Positions 23,265 to 36,009 of a DNA stretch of 64,000 bases are shown in pieces. The DNA is from Haplosporangium gracile (Eukaryota; Mortierellomycota; Mortierellomycetes; Mortierellales; Mortierellaceae). Below the pieces are notes generated by a model. It was not told where the DNA came from and did no database searches. It saw only the letters and a list, made by a program, of their open reading frames with translations. A program made the translations under genes and the position numbers. Position 1 is the first letter of the stretch; each line of letters opens with the position of its first letter. The stretch covers positions 1 to 64,000 of the forward strand of contig JAAAUF010000081.1 of the NCBI GenBank assembly GCA_015499985.1. Reading direction: 5' to 3'.

Positions 23265-26200
23265 ATGAGCGCACTCACCAGCTTCGATGCCCTCCACGAG
23301 CCCCCATCCCAATCCGAAGACCCTCCCGAGAACGTGCTCTCAAAGATATTCCAGCGAGTCAAATTCACTCTCTCCACCTCCTATGCCGCACCCACACCAA
23401 CACCACCAAGTTCAACAGTAACAACAGGAATTCCCTCCTCTGCCTCCTCTGACCGCGTCAACACCACGTCGTTGTCCCCTAGTGCTTCTGTGGCTGCATC
23501 CTCTTCTTCGACAAACCTGCACGCCGGCAGCACTGCTGATACACACCTGACTGCAAAACTTAACAGCACAAGCAACAATAGCAATAGCCAATTGTCCACA
23601 GTACAACCTCATAGCAACAATAGCTCAGAGCAGTACCTGAGTCGTATTCACGACAAGGCGTCAAGTACAGCCTCGTCGTCCACATCTACGACGGGAACTT
23701 CGGAGACAGGATCGTGGGTCGTCACCTCCGACAGTATTACAAGCAACAACAACAACAACAACAACAACAGCAACAACAGTAACAACGGAAGCGCCAAATC
23801 AACACTCATAAACAGCAGCAATAACAAGACAATAGCACGACAAGGCATCTCGAGCGCAGAGGACAATAGCAAGGACAAGGCCAATTTGGTCCGGCGGAGT
23901 TACTCCACCCCCGCCGCCTCATCAACGACGCCTAAGAGAGCATCATCGCTGTTCAAAGTGAGCACGCTCGATCACAGCATTGTCCAGGATGACGACTCCG
24001 CCTCGCTCTCTTCCCTTGCGCCCCCTGTAGTGTCGTTCAGTCCTGCTTTTGGAGACCAGTCCGAGCCCGTAGGGACTATGATGGTCCGACCGATTGACAG
24101 TCGGATAGTTGATCACACGAGGCTCAGTGCAGGTACATCTTCCTTTTTTTATAAGCAGTTGTATCTTGTGGATTTACTATGCTTGTTTGTTGAGATCTTG
24201 TCCGTAACTGACAGGGCGCGAAATTAATAGCAGTCTAGCGCGATTTAACTCAAAATAACCCTATGTTAATTGTTGACACGCATATCCCATACACAGGCGA
24301 CAACTCGACGACACGCGACTACATTCATCAGACACTGGGTACCAAGGATGCTTCTTATGACTCGGATGCCCGCTCAATCAGGAGTTTCAGTTCAGGACAC
24401 CAAAAGGGCAACTCTTTAACAAAAGTCATCCGTAGACTGCGAGGAGAGGGAGTGAACAAGGACTATTGGATGGCGGATGAGAATGCAAAGGAGTGCTTTG
24501 GCTGCAGCGCTTCCTTTTTCGTGTTTCGCAGGAAGCATCATTGCCGCATTTGTGGTAAGTCACCCTTGTGGATATGTGGATATGGTTACATGTGGATGTA
24601 TGCGGTAATGAATGTTCAAAGCCTGCAAAAAAATACTGATGATTTCCTTTACATGCATGTTGATAGGGCATATTTTTTGCTCAAAGTGCGCGAACAAAAT
24701 TATACCCGGAGCCAAGCTTGGATATGACGGCTATTTGCGGGTGTGCAATTATTGTCTGGACATCATGCAGCAATACGAGCAGCCGGAGAACGGTCCAAGC
24801 GACTATACCCCAGGATCATCATGGCCAACACCCATACCCTCCAACGTCCACGGACACTTCCCTCAGCAGTTATCCATGTCATCCAGCACCAACTCGACCC
24901 AGCAGGTAGACGGGACCCCTCTGGATGGGATCAGAAAATTTCTCCACGCTGGCTCAAATTTGTTTTTGGCCCGGTCTCGCTCCAATACCACCACCGGCGA
25001 TCAGATAGACGGGAGCATAGTACCTTTCCGGAAATCGTTGGCCCTGGAGGATGGACATATGAACGATTCTGTCCTGGACCCAGAGATTGCGCCTTTTATG
25101 GGTGAGGAGGACGAGGACGAGGGTGATGATCTTTGGCCATCAAATTCACCAAACCCAATGGGGTTCTTGTCGCTGCATGGTCCTCACAGCGATCTGAGCA
25201 GCGACGATGACTTTTCGGATTATGGGCCAAGGGACAAGACCACTCCGCTGCGAGCACCGCGGGCCGAGGACATTCGCGACATGTTTGCCAAGGACCGATC
25301 GCCGATCAATCGCAGGATCAGCATCAAGGGCAACAGGCCAAACAGGAACCTCAGCTTGAGTCTCAAGACCCGCGGTCTGCTAAGATCAGATGGGTCCGAA
25401 TCTGCCAGGTCGCCTATGGATATCCGACCAGGTTCACCGTTCTTGACGCCAGGTTCTCAATCTTTGATGCATACAAACCGACACTCCAGAGCAGCATCCA
25501 TGATTACCAGTGCAGTAGAGCTCAACAGCGCTTCCTTGCAGCACATGCGGTGCCTCTTGCGACAGCTTTTGACACGGTCTGAGATTGACAGCGCTGATGG
25601 CTGGGAGGACGTGATCATGAAGCTAGTGCTTAAGGTTTCGAATAGCATTCAAATTCTCGGATTCATGGATGTAATGCAGGTTGTCAAGATCAAGAAGATC
25701 CCCGGTGGCACGGCTCAGGACACTCTTTATATCGACGGCGTTGTCTGCACCAAGAACCTGGCTCATAAGCAGATGAGTCGCACGCTCCAGAACCCCCGGA
25801 TCCTGATCCTGAAGTTTGCCCTCGAGTACCAGCGCATCGAGAACCACTTTATCTCACTGGAGCCGATCGTCAAACAAGAGAAGGAGTACCTGCAGCATCT
25901 AGTCGCCCGCATTGTTGCTCTAAGCCCGCATGTTGTCATTGTTGAGAAGACGGTCTCTCGACTTGCATTGGAACTTCTGCTGACTCACAACGTCGCCGTG
26001 GCCTACAATGTCAAGCCCGAGGTGACGGAGGCGATCGCTCATTCAACCGGTGCGGACATTATTCTATCGTTCGACAAGTTGGTCAAGGAGCCGCGACTGG
26101 GCACATGCGGTATCTTTGAGGTTAAGACTTTTGTTCACGAGCTGATCCCCAACAAGAGAAAGAGCTACATGTTCTTCCAGGACTGTCCAGGAAATCTCTT

Positions 26201-29200
26201 CTGCTCTTTGGTCCTCCGTGGCGGATGTTTGGAGACACTCAACAGGATCAAGAAGGTTGTGCGACTGATGGTCTGGGTTTCGTACCACCTCAAGCTGGAG
26301 ACGTCTCTGATGAACGACCAGTTCGCCATGACCTCTGCTATGCGGGACTCGCAAATGGTGGACGAGGAAAAGGTCAACATTTCATCGGATCCCGACATCA
26401 GCCGACTGCAAGAGTCTCTCATCCCTTACAAGAAGACCATTCTTTCAGCCTCGCCTTTTGTTCGCTTCAACCCGCCTTTCCTTTTAGTACAGATGATTGG
26501 CGACGCGGAGAAGCTAAAGAAGATCGAGCAGTCGGCAACGCCCTCGTCCCTGCGCGAGATTGGGAACGCCAAAATCACCTTTGCAACATCGAGTGCCACC
26601 GCCATTGTAACAAAGTCAACCGGGCGATCTCAGGACAGTGGATTCGTCGAGGGAACATACATCGACATTTCCAACGACTTTCAGTCAAAGAGCAAAGCCT
26701 GGGAGGACTTTTTGAGTACCAACATCGGACCGTCCCACATCGTCCCTTTCGCCTATCAAAACTTGACATTTCTCTTCTCGAACATCTGCACAGTCAGCAG
26801 AGCAACATGCGAGGGTCCAAAAATCCGTCTCATCCAGTATTACGACCTCGACTCGGACGTGACACTGGCGAACTATCTAGAGCAGATGTGTTGGGAGGCC
26901 AATTTTATTTGCCCCGCATCGTCTTGTGACCGACCCTTGCGCGACCACCAGCGGATCTATGCTCACGGTGATGCCAAGGTGGTGGTAACGATTGAGCAGT
27001 GGGATTCCTTGACGACGTTGAAGAAGGACTCGATCATGATGTGGAGCCGGTGCAAGGTCTGCAACGTGGAAACGCCTCAGGTTTACATCTCGGACGACAC
27101 CAAGAACTACTCTTTCGGAAAGTTCCTCGAGTTGATCTTTTACCAGACAAACCTGACCTGCCGAGCCAACTTTTGCCCACATGACATTAACCGCAACCAT
27201 GTTCGGTACTTTGGCGTGGACACTCAGCTGGTCAGGATTGAGCGAATCCCGATTCGCTTGTATGACATCAACTTCCCACCTATGCTGGTCCGGTGTAAGC
27301 CCGAGTTCTCTGCTAGGACAAAGAATCAGGAATTGGATTTGGTCCGCTCGCTCATCACGCGATACTGGGACTCAGTCATGGAGCGGATCAAAAACTGTAT
27401 TTTCGATGTCGTCCACCCGTCCAAGATCGAGGCTGCCAAGCAGGAACTCTTGGAGATGTCGCGGAATGTTGTCGTGGAAAAGAAGGCAATCCTGCAGCTA
27501 CTCCAGCAGACCTATCTCAACAGCGCTCCTACAGATACCTTGGCGTTAAACATGGTGCGGATCAAACTCTACGAGAAAGCGGTCGCGTGGAATAAGACCT
27601 TTGGCGACTTTGCTAGAGAGTACTTCAACCCAGACCGCGATTTCAGGAGGAGCACCACCTCGCAGCTTCGCCGACTGTTTGACGAGAAGGAGTTCCCCGT
27701 CGCATCGGATCGTGCCCACCATGCTGGACTGATGAACGACCTACCAATGACGCTGGACTCGGACGGCAATATCGAGTCACCCTATGAAGACTCGTATGAT
27801 TTTAGACCGTCAGATCTGCCTTACCTCGGGAGCTCTCCTACTTTGGATGTGGCTAAGCCCAAGGTCGAACAGGGTGATGTTGCGGCCCTAGAGAGCGCCA
27901 TCCAGACAGCTACTTCTCAGATTGCGTTCCCCTTCATGGAGCCCAAGGTCACTCGTAGACTGTCGATGAACTTGATGCAAGAGTTCAGGCCCAAGCTCAC
28001 ACAGGCTTTGACCTCCGATTCCATCTTGACTGTCACCGACGAGGATCTGAACGAGAAAGCCAAGGTCAAGGAGTCACCGACAGCACCCGTCATTCCAAGG
28101 ATCCCCCTCCCTGTCTCTTCTCGCCAAACAACCAGAGTCTCGAGTCGACTGTCAATGGTCTCCCTGCCTACTTTTGATCCCATGAGCCTTATGCACCCGG
28201 ACCGGAAGGACATGCAGAACTTACGCACAGGAGCTGCTGGATCCACGGGGGTCGTTTCGATTCCGCCTGTACACTCTGGACAGGCATCTCCGCACGGCGC
28301 TATGAAGAATCTGGGAGAGCGGATGATTATTCCTCTGGCAAGGACACCAACGAGCGAAAGACCAGGTTCAAGCTCGGGCTCACCGACGACATCTGGCAAG
28401 AACCCGTTCTTCTTCAACAAGCCACGCACCCGCCGTCCATCAGAGATGCCCTCGTCAGGATTTAGTTCGGTCACCTCCAGTGCAGTGTCGACATTGGCAG
28501 CGCATGAGAGGGGCAATCCTTCCACCAACAGCCTTTCATCAACAACGTCCCTCAGCAACCGTCGCTCCCTGTACCTTGCTCGAGCACAAGGAGGCGGTAT
28601 TCCTATCCCTACTAGCAATTCATCGTCAAATGACCCTCCTAGTCGGCCTATCCTTGGAAACCGCAACCGTGCTCAGACTCAACCCACCATAGGACCCAAT
28701 GGCAATGCTCGAGGACGTTATGCTAACCGCACCCAGCGACCCTTGGAAACAAAGTTACCGGCAATCGAGGTGTTCTCCAGTGTCAACGAGGCGACCAAGG
28801 ACGAGTCGGACGACGACGACGACTATCAGTCGGAGGGTGAAGGAGATGAATTTTATCAGCCAAGGAGAGGATACACTTTCTCGTTGATCCAGACTGACGC
28901 AATGGACGAAGCATTAGGAAGTGAGGACCCTTCGACCATGGAGGGGACTGCGAGCATGAGGAATACTGGCGGTGCTGTTGGCGGTGCAGGAGCTGGTCAG
29001 GCATCAGGCAATGGTGATGACTTTTTCGTTGACCCGATTATGATGATGTTCCTGGGAGATGACGACTATTCTACGGACCGGCGACAACAACAGCAGCAGA
29101 AGCAGCAGGCGTTGAGCACAACAGGAGGCGCCACAACAAACGCTCGTAACCATAATGCATCTTCGTCGACTGTTGGATCGCCGCCTGTCAAGTCTTCTTC

Positions 29201-31241
29201 GGTAAACATGAGTGTCACAGGCACATTGACTGCTGCTCTGGCCGCGGCCTCCAAGCTGCAGCAGCTGAGCGAGGTTGCCGATGGCGTTGAGCGTGGATCG
29301 TTGATGAAGACCTTGTCCAATTTCTGGCAAGACCGCAACTCACCCAACTTCACACCTCTGGAGTATCCCATGTAAGATTTTTTTTGATGGTTTATTTGTG
29401 TCGATGTCCTTTACTGCAAAGGCCGAAGGCACATTTTCTGACATTGTTTTCTCTTGACTGTTGGACTACATCAGGCAACCGTTTGAGCATGTGTTCTCTT
29501 ACTCGCAGATCATTGTGCGTGAGGATGAGCCCAGTTCTATTATCGCCTTGACGTTGAGTTCGCCCCAGTATGTTGACAAGCTCAAGGGCATCTTCAGAGG
29601 TGACTCGACCGATGCCGACAATAGCAACAATGCGACTGCCCCAATGTCGACATCAGGAACGGCAACACCGGCGGAGGAGCATACCACGGGATCATACGAT
29701 AGCAACGGGAACAGTTTGATGTCCTTGGCGTCCGCAACTGAGGGTATCTATGAAGATATTCAGGTCTCTGACGACTCGCTACTCTCTGAGCCAGGAACTC
29801 ACATGAAATTTCGTAAGTCATCCTCCCTTTGGGTTATTTTATGATCTCACAGGGGGACTTATTGCTGACATTTTTTTTTCTTTTTTTTTTGTGCACCTTT
29901 CTCCATAGCGTTTTTGAATGGGTCAACAATGCTGTACTGCAAGATCTTTTACATGGAACAGTTTCACGCATTGCGCAAAGCTGCAGGATGTGAATACTCG
30001 TACATCCAATCGTTAGCACGATGCATGAAATGGGATACGACGGGCGGTAAATCAGGATCATCCTTCCTGAAGACCCGTGATGATCGGTTTATCATGAAGC
30101 AGCTGTCCAAGATCGAACTAGAGGCGTTCATCAAGTTTGCTCCGCATTACTTCCGGTACATGAAAGAGGCGATTTACAACAAGGTATGTATTTTTATGCT
30201 CCTGTATATACAATTGGTAATGCTTTTAATTGATATGTTTACTAGCTTGCTAACTTATGTTCCTGTGCATATGTTTTATGTATTTAGCAACCGACGGTGT
30301 TGGCCAAGATTTTCGGATTCTACCGTGTGGGCTACAAGCATGGTGCGCTAGGACGTTCGATGAACATGGACGTGCTTATCATGGAGAACCTATTTTACGA
30401 CCGCAAGAACCTCCAGATCTACGACCTGAAAGGGTCTCGCAGGAACCGATTTGTACAACCTTCAGGAAAGGAGAACGAGGTTTTGTTGGACGAGAACTTT
30501 ATCGAGTATATGTCCGAGTCACCGTTCTTTATCCGCGAGCACGCCAAGATGCAGCTGCACCAGTCGTTGTTCAATGACTCCCAGTTCTTGCAACGGTTCA
30601 ATATTATGGACTATTCGCTTCTGGTGGCGATTGCGGATGACAAGAAGGAGTTGTTGGTCGGGATTGTTGATTTTATTCGGCCTTTTACCTGGGACAAGAA
30701 GTTGGAGTCTTGGGTCAAGGATGCAGTAGGGTCCAAGGAGCCGACGATTGTTTCGCCTGCTCAGTATAAGAAGCGTTTCCGATCGGCGATGCATCGGCAT
30801 TTGGATATGGTTCCCGACCGTTGGTTTGGGATCGAGACGTACTTTGCGGGGTCGACTGTGCATCGGTCGATTGGGCGGTCTCAGCAATACCAGTCGATTA
30901 AGGAAAGTGAGCTGGAGTATGAGCAACAGCAGCAGCAGAAACAGCAGAAGGAGTGGGGACCTGAGGGAGATATGCAGCAGAAGCAGGGGCAGATGCAGTT
31001 GCACCAGCATCACCAGTACTTGTATGAGCAGCAGCGACAGGAAACGAACCGACAGGGTGAAGGACCGTCTCGAGGAGGATGGTCAGAGATGTCTCAGCAG
31101 CATGCCCATCGACACGGTGACCATATCCACTATCATCAGCATCACCATCACCACTCACGATACAGCACTAGTCTCTTGATGGCGGATGAGCGCGACGGAA
31201 GCGGGTACCCATCTCGACCGTCTAGCTCTCTGGTGCCGTAG
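23265..31241 (+). CDS. FAB1: 1-phosphatidylinositol-3-phosphate 5-kinase FAB1/PIKfyve (6 exons)
   Basis: Phosphorylates PI3P to PI(3,5)P2 on vacuole/endosome membranes, controlling vacuole size, acidity and sorting. Exons: 23265-24132, 24297-24554, 24667-29371, 29475-29812, 29909-30183, 30288-31241, all in phase, giving 2465 aa. Domains: Ser/Asn-rich N-terminus with an Asn run (residues about 163-172). FYVE zinc finger at about 344-400 ([25 protein letters not shown]3P binding), split by intron 2. Chaperonin-like (CCT/TCP1) domain at about 690-930 ([17 protein letters not shown]). C-terminal PIP kinase from about 1950 with [14 protein letters not shown] (ATP lysine), [19 protein letters not shown] and [16 protein letters not shown]. 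The spacing matches fungal FAB1. After the kinase comes a Gln/His-rich tail of about 110 residues. Looks fully functional. Confidence 0.95.
23741..23783 (+). repeat. FAB1: (AAC/AGC)n triplet run coding for Asn in FAB1
   Basis: Triplet run inside FAB1 exon 1, translated as an Asn-rich low-complexity stretch. Triplet units keep the frame. Confidence 0.8.
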
Positions 31242-31597
31242 TTGATTGACGGTGACATAGTCGATTGGACCGAGGTTGCCACCAACTAGTGGTCCCATGT
31301 GAGCAGAACCCCAATTTGTGACCAATTCGCAGCTAGTCCAAATCAGGAGATGCGTCATGTTCGTTTGGCGGCGCGTTTCCGCTAAGGGAGGCCATTCTCG
31401 GGTAACCCGCGCCCTTTCTTTTTTTCTTTTTCCATTGTTTCCCATCATATTTTATTGTTTCTCTCTTCTTTATCATCCCCCCCCCCCCTTTTTTTTTTAT
31501 ACTCTACCTTCTACACTGTACATACACGCATATACACAATCTTTTACAAAATACATTACTCCTTATCTCCTTTGTTTGAAATCTCAAAATCAACACA
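31242..31597. other. Spacer between FAB1 and F-box locus 5
   Basis: 3' flank of FAB1 and pyrimidine-rich leader of the next gene. A run of ten C (about 31480-31490) followed by T-rich sequence. No gene recognised. Confidence 0.5.
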
Positions 31598-33316
31598 ATG
31601 GCAACTCGACATGAGGCACTGGAGATTCCTGAAATCCTCAGAAGAATCTCATCCTACCTCCCCCCAGGACCTAACTTTACCTCCTGTCTCCAGACCTGTC
31701 GTTCCTTCCACACCATTCTCACCCCCTTACTCTACAACACCCTTACCCTCTGCCCCTTGGAACATAAATGACCCACCCCCGAGGCGGTACAGCGTTACAT
31801 CCGTCTTGTCGATCACCTCAAATTCGATTTTTTTATGTCGGCACAGTGCCTTCGTCTGGGATTTAAGAATCTGCGTTCGATCACGATTTCTGATAGAAGT
31901 ATTCCTGGAGAAAATGATGATTATGAGTTTACGCAGGTGGGGATTGATTCTGAGGTGATGGAAGCTCTTTTGGTGGTCATTCGTGAAAATCCGGTGTTAA
32001 GACGGTGGACGCTTTGGAATCCTAAGCCGAGAACGTCAGCGGAGGTGTGGAGGGAGTTGTCGAGTCTCAAAAAGTGGGATCCTCCTGCCGCGGGAGGACA
32101 GCCTATTCCTGTACGACCGGGTTTTTATCGCGGGGTGGATATCCTGGACATGACACACATCTCGGTCACTCATGAGGCGAAGCATTGGTTCCTGAGGACC
32201 TGTGCGGATGCAAGGGAGTTGCGTATGTTGGCGGTGGCGTTTATGGTGGCCAATGGCAAGCCCGATAACTGTCAATTGTTCCTCCAGCTCGAGAAGCGGC
32301 CACCGCAAGGAAGGAAGGTGGAGATTCGCGAGTTTAGTGGGTACAATGTGATTGACCAGCTCACGTTCTTGAGTCACTTGGTCGAGGCCAGGAGTATTGC
32401 GTGGACGTCTCCTGCGGCGGGGCGGTTGCCGCTCCAGACGTCGCCTTTGCCGATACTTGCGGATTTGAAGTAATTTATTAAGCCGACTACGTGGCCCAAG
32501 TTACGAGCGCTGGACTTGACTGGGATCCCTGGTCGACAGTTGGTCAAGTTCTCAGACGAGTGTATCGCACATATTCTCGACTGTGTGCCCGATAACCAGT
32601 TGGAAGAGTTCAAGCTGCAAGGGTCGATGTTTGGTTCGCTTGGTGCTCAGGCTCTGAGACGACAGTTTCCGTGTCTGCAGGATCTACGATTGGAGCCTGA
32701 TGGGATTGATGTGCAGAGTGAGTTTCTCCAGGAGGTTATGGAGTCATGCTCAAAACTCCATGTCTTGCAGGCGGGTATGTTTTCTGTCGGATATTTGCGG
32801 CACGGGAAAGCTTGGATCTGTCATGGGCTCAAAAAATTGGCGGTGCATGTGGAGCTGGAATCTGATCGCGACGGCGCGATGGTGAACGAGAAGGTCCATA
32901 AGGATCCAGCTTACTGGACAAAATACTCATCTAGTCGTCGATATGTCTTTGAGCGCCTCGGCAAGCTGACAGAGCTTCAAGAACTCGACACCTCGATACC
33001 CTGCTACGCTTACGGGCGGGAGATGAGTTACATCAGCCTATCCCATACATACCGTCATCCATACTGGACATTGGACTACCAGCTCGCGCATGGACTTGAT
33101 GAATTCGCTGGGTTGAAGACGTTGGAACGATTGGATTTTGCCAACACGTCACAGGAACTGCTGCAGACGGATCTGAAGTGGATGGTTGAGAGTTGGTCGA
33201 GTTTGAAGATGGTGACAGGGGATTTGGTGAGGAAGCGTAAGCAGCATAAGGAGTTGGCGGGGTTTCTGCTGAAAAGAGGTGGTGTTCAGATGGGGCGAAA
33301 TCGGTACGATCGTTAG
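31598..33316 (+). pseudogene. F-box/LRR gene with two in-frame stops (locus 5)
   Basis: One reading frame of 573 codons runs from ATG 31598 to the stop at 33316, broken only by TGA (31769-31771) and TAA (32471-32473). No frameshift is needed: the family sequence continues in the same frame after both stops. Seen: F-box (EIPEILRRISSYLPPGPNFT, then SCLQTCRSFHTILTPLLY), HEAKHWFLRTCADARELRML, LRRs, AWICHGLKKLAVHVELE, and the weak C-terminal module LDFANTSQELLQTDLKWM. The layout is closest to locus 7 (37955-40075). A normal product would end after about 57 residues, at the end of the F-box. Either recently inactivated or a sequencing/readthrough case. No splice sites around either stop would remove it. 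Confidence 0.75.
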
Positions 33317-33469
33317 ATTTTTTTTTTTGATTTCTTTTTTATGTGCGCATCATATGATTTTCTGTCCTCTGTTTGCTTTCGCGATCAGAATAGAAAAGGG
33401 TTCGTCCAAAATGAGAGGCGTTTATTTTGCATTGTGTACCTTCTCCACCGATCCTATAACAATAGCTAA

Positions 33470-35863
33470 CTACATACGTTCGTGATCATGTCGAACAATC
33501 GCCTTGTGCTTCTCGAACTCCGTCCTCAACATTGTTCGTCGATAATCCAGACAGGCCTGATACGACCTCGGATAATCCCTGAATTCAGGTATGTGCAGAC
33601 CATACACATGCCTCAACCCTTCCAGATGGGTCGCCATCCAGATCACATCCTTCTTCTCGAGCTGGTGGTCGACGGCTTCAAAGTTGAGGACGCGGAGGTT
33701 CTGTAGGGTGAAAAGATGGGAGAGGCCGTATTCCAGGGTTAGGGATGGGGTTCCCGGGACGACGATGACGTGGTGGTCAGCCTCATCGATTGGCTGTTGC
33801 TGTTGTCCTTGTTGCTCGTCGGTGGTAACGGGTGGGTGGTAGTCAACGGACTTGGAGCGGGTACCGAGATCGAGGATGCGGAGGTTGTGGAATTGTGCAA
33901 GTGTTTTAAAGAAGAGGGTGTGTTGGGATTTAGAGCGTTCGTATTTCTCTCGGAGGACTGTCATCCTAATGTCACGATCGATCTTGTCGCCCACGTCTTT
34001 GTCCTCATCCACATCGCCGGTGTTGTTGTTGTTTTTGTTCTTATTGTCGCCTTCATGGCCGGTAAAGACGAGTTCCTGGAACTGAAGGGATGTAGTCTCG
34101 AGGACTAGCTGCTCATCATCATCCAACTTCTCAAACCCCCCAAACTGAACTCTCAGAACCTCCAACTTCGATCCACAAACCCAAGGAGGTTGGTTATAAA
34201 GCGTCTCAATCTCAATCATATGCTCCGACCCCTCAAAGACCCGCAGATTCCGACAGTTCGCCAGCAGAATACTCGCAATATTGAGGTCTGGTGTCCAATT
34301 TAGGTCCCATTTACTGGGGCGATGGAAATAGTCGTACGGCCCATTGCAGATCCGGAAGATCTGCAGACCGGGGCAGTGGGTGACCAGGGCGTTTGCAATG
34401 TTGCGGTCCAAGTGTGGGAGGATCAGCTCTGTGAGCGATGGGAGGTATGGGAGCAGGACTGGGAGGAGCGGGTCGGCGTTTTGAGACAGTTTCAGGTGGA
34501 GTCGTTTCAATTTGAGCGGTTGTTGCCGAGTCGTTTCGAGGAGGATGACATTCATGTCGAGCCAGCTAGAGGGGTCGATCTCACTGTAGGTTTCGGAGGT
34601 GTTGAACTCTTGTCCATGTCGAAGATGCTCATAACAGTAAGTCCATAGCACCTCAAGGTCCTCAAGGTCCGAAAAGCAAAGGAGCAACCAGAGAAGCTCG
34701 TTGTTGACAACGATCGGGCCATACTTAAGTCCACGAAAGTTGGGCCATCTCGGTTGGTATTGGGCTTGTTGTTGTCGTCGTCGTTGCTGCTCCTCCTCTG
34801 CAATTGCCCGGAAATCCATTTGCCCAAGCGTAGTAAGTCTCTGCAGACTAGGTACCGCATCCAAAAGCCGCGGGAGCGAGATCCAATGCTGAGGCGTGTC
34901 CAACTCGGTCAAGTTTTGGAACTGTCCTAGTGTCGTATAAAAAAACTCGCATTTTGACATCGGAATCTTGAAATTGATACCCTTATCCAGGACCAGACTC
35001 CGAAGCGACCTTAAATTAGATCGAACCAGGAGCCAGATATGTTGATGGACCTCCCAATCCTGTACAGTCTTGCTGGGAGCCTCGTAGTCATGGATAGACA
35101 TTATCGACAGGTCGGGGACACAGAAGACGTTCACCATTGTGCACGAGACGAGTCCAAAGAAGGGTTGGTGGTGCTCCGGGTGGAAGGCGAGCTGCTGTTG
35201 TAAGAGTTTGTGGGCATTGTTAGAATCGATCACTTGTTTGACGCCCCGTCGGCGTTTGGCAGTCTCACGTGCGGATTGGGGCGCTCGGTCGAGGAAGAAG
35301 GGTGATGTCGTGAGTGGTGTTGAGGTTAGGGATGTATAGTAAGCGGAGGCGGACAGGGCGGTGGTGAAAGGGAGGGAATTAAAATGATTCATAGAAAGAG
35401 TCGATGGGGGAGTTAAAAATCCACAGGAGGAATAGAAATTAGGAGAAGTAGGAGAAGGAGGCCCGTTCTGCCTGTCTGTTATTTTCTTGTCAACATTGTT
35501 GGTTTTGAACGAGAGAAGGTTGGTACAGGCGCCGCTATCGTTGGCAGCGACAATAATGGGAGCCCATTCGGCGCTGAGGTGGCGGATATGATGTCCGTAC
35601 TTGCGGAAGATGTCGTGGAGCCATTGCTTATCGAATCCATAATGGCAGGTATAGTCGTCGTAGTATCGCAGGATATCGGACCAGGAGCCTGTCTTGTCGT
35701 CGATGGTGTGCCAAAGGATGGGGATGAAAGTATCGTGCCATTGACGGTTGACCAGAGTGCAGACGTAGAGATCTTCTTGCGGGAGAAGGAACCCAAGGGT
35801 GGTCATCAGTTCTAAGAGATTAAAGACTCGTTCCATGACATTCAGATGTGAACGCGGGGGCAT
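33470..35863 (-). CDS. F-box/LRR protein, 797 aa (locus 6, intact)
   Basis: Single exon on the minus strand. F-box: ERVFNLLELMTTLGFLLPQE, then LYVCTLVNRQWHDTFIPILW (residues about 11-55), followed by DDKTGSWSDILRYY and FRKYGHHIRHLSAEW. Leucine-rich repeats fill the centre, with PPWVCGSKLEVLRVQFGGFE and the C-terminal module LNFEAVDHQLEKKDVIWM. It is longer than its relatives because of a Ser/Thr/Pro-rich insert (about 125-200) and an Asn/Asp-rich insert (NKNKNNNNTGDVDEDKDVGD, about 615-635). Predicted SCF substrate receptor, target unknown. Tail-to-tail with locus 5 (153 bp apart). TTTATT at 33421 is a possible poly(A) signal; a TATA-like element lies about 140 bp upstream of the start. Confidence 0.85.
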   Translation of the reverse strand: MPPRSHLNVMERVFNLLELMTTLGFLLPQEDLYVCTLVNRQWHDTFIPILWHTIDDKTGSWSDILRYYDDYTCHYGFDKQWLHDIFRKYGHHIRHLSAEWAPIIVAANDSGACTNLLSFKTNNVDKKITDRQNGPPSPTSPNFYSSCGFLTPPSTLSMNHFNSLPFTTALSASAYYTSLTSTPLTTSPFFLDRAPQSARETAKRRRGVKQVIDSNNAHKLLQQQLAFHPEHHQPFFGLVSCTMVNVFCVPDLSIMSIHDYEAPSKTVQDWEVHQHIWLLVRSNLRSLRSLVLDKGINFKIPMSKCEFFYTTLGQFQNLTELDTPQHWISLPRLLDAVPSLQRLTTLGQMDFRAIAEEEQQRRRQQQAQYQPRWPNFRGLKYGPIVVNNELLWLLLCFSDLEDLEVLWTYCYEHLRHGQEFNTSETYSEIDPSSWLDMNVILLETTRQQPLKLKRLHLKLSQNADPLLPVLLPYLPSLTELILPHLDRNIANALVTHCPGLQIFRICNGPYDYFHRPSKWDLNWTPDLNIASILLANCRNLRVFEGSEHMIEIETLYNQPPWVCGSKLEVLRVQFGGFEKLDDDEQLVLETTSLQFQELVFTGHEGDNKNKNNNNTGDVDEDKDVGDKIDRDIRMTVLREKYERSKSQHTLFFKTLAQFHNLRILDLGTRSKSVDYHPPVTTDEQQGQQQQPIDEADHHVIVVPGTPSLTLEYGLSHLFTLQNLRVLNFEAVDHQLEKKDVIWMATHLEGLRHVYGLHIPEFRDYPRSYQACLDYRRTMLRTEFEKHKAIVRHDHERM

Positions 35864-36002
35864 TGTTTCAAAGAATGAGAGTAAAAGAAAAGGAAGGAAA
35901 GTGTGATGTCAGAAGTAAAGATTAAGAAAGAGTAGATTAGAAAGAAAGTGAAGGGTGATGAGGAATGAGAGAACAAAGTGTGCGTCGAGAAAAGAGGCGG
36001 TG

Positions 36003-36009
36003 TTATATA
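36003..36009 (-). promoter_or_regulatory. TATA-like element of F-box locus 6
   Basis: Reads TATATAA on the minus strand, about 140 bp before the ATG at 35863 and before a pyrimidine-rich leader. Position and sequence suit a core promoter; untested. Confidence 0.4.

Noticed and set aside
27917..28666. 249-codon open frame on the minus strand
   Set aside because: Lies entirely inside FAB1 exon 3 antisense; its translation has no family features and FAB1 is continuous here.
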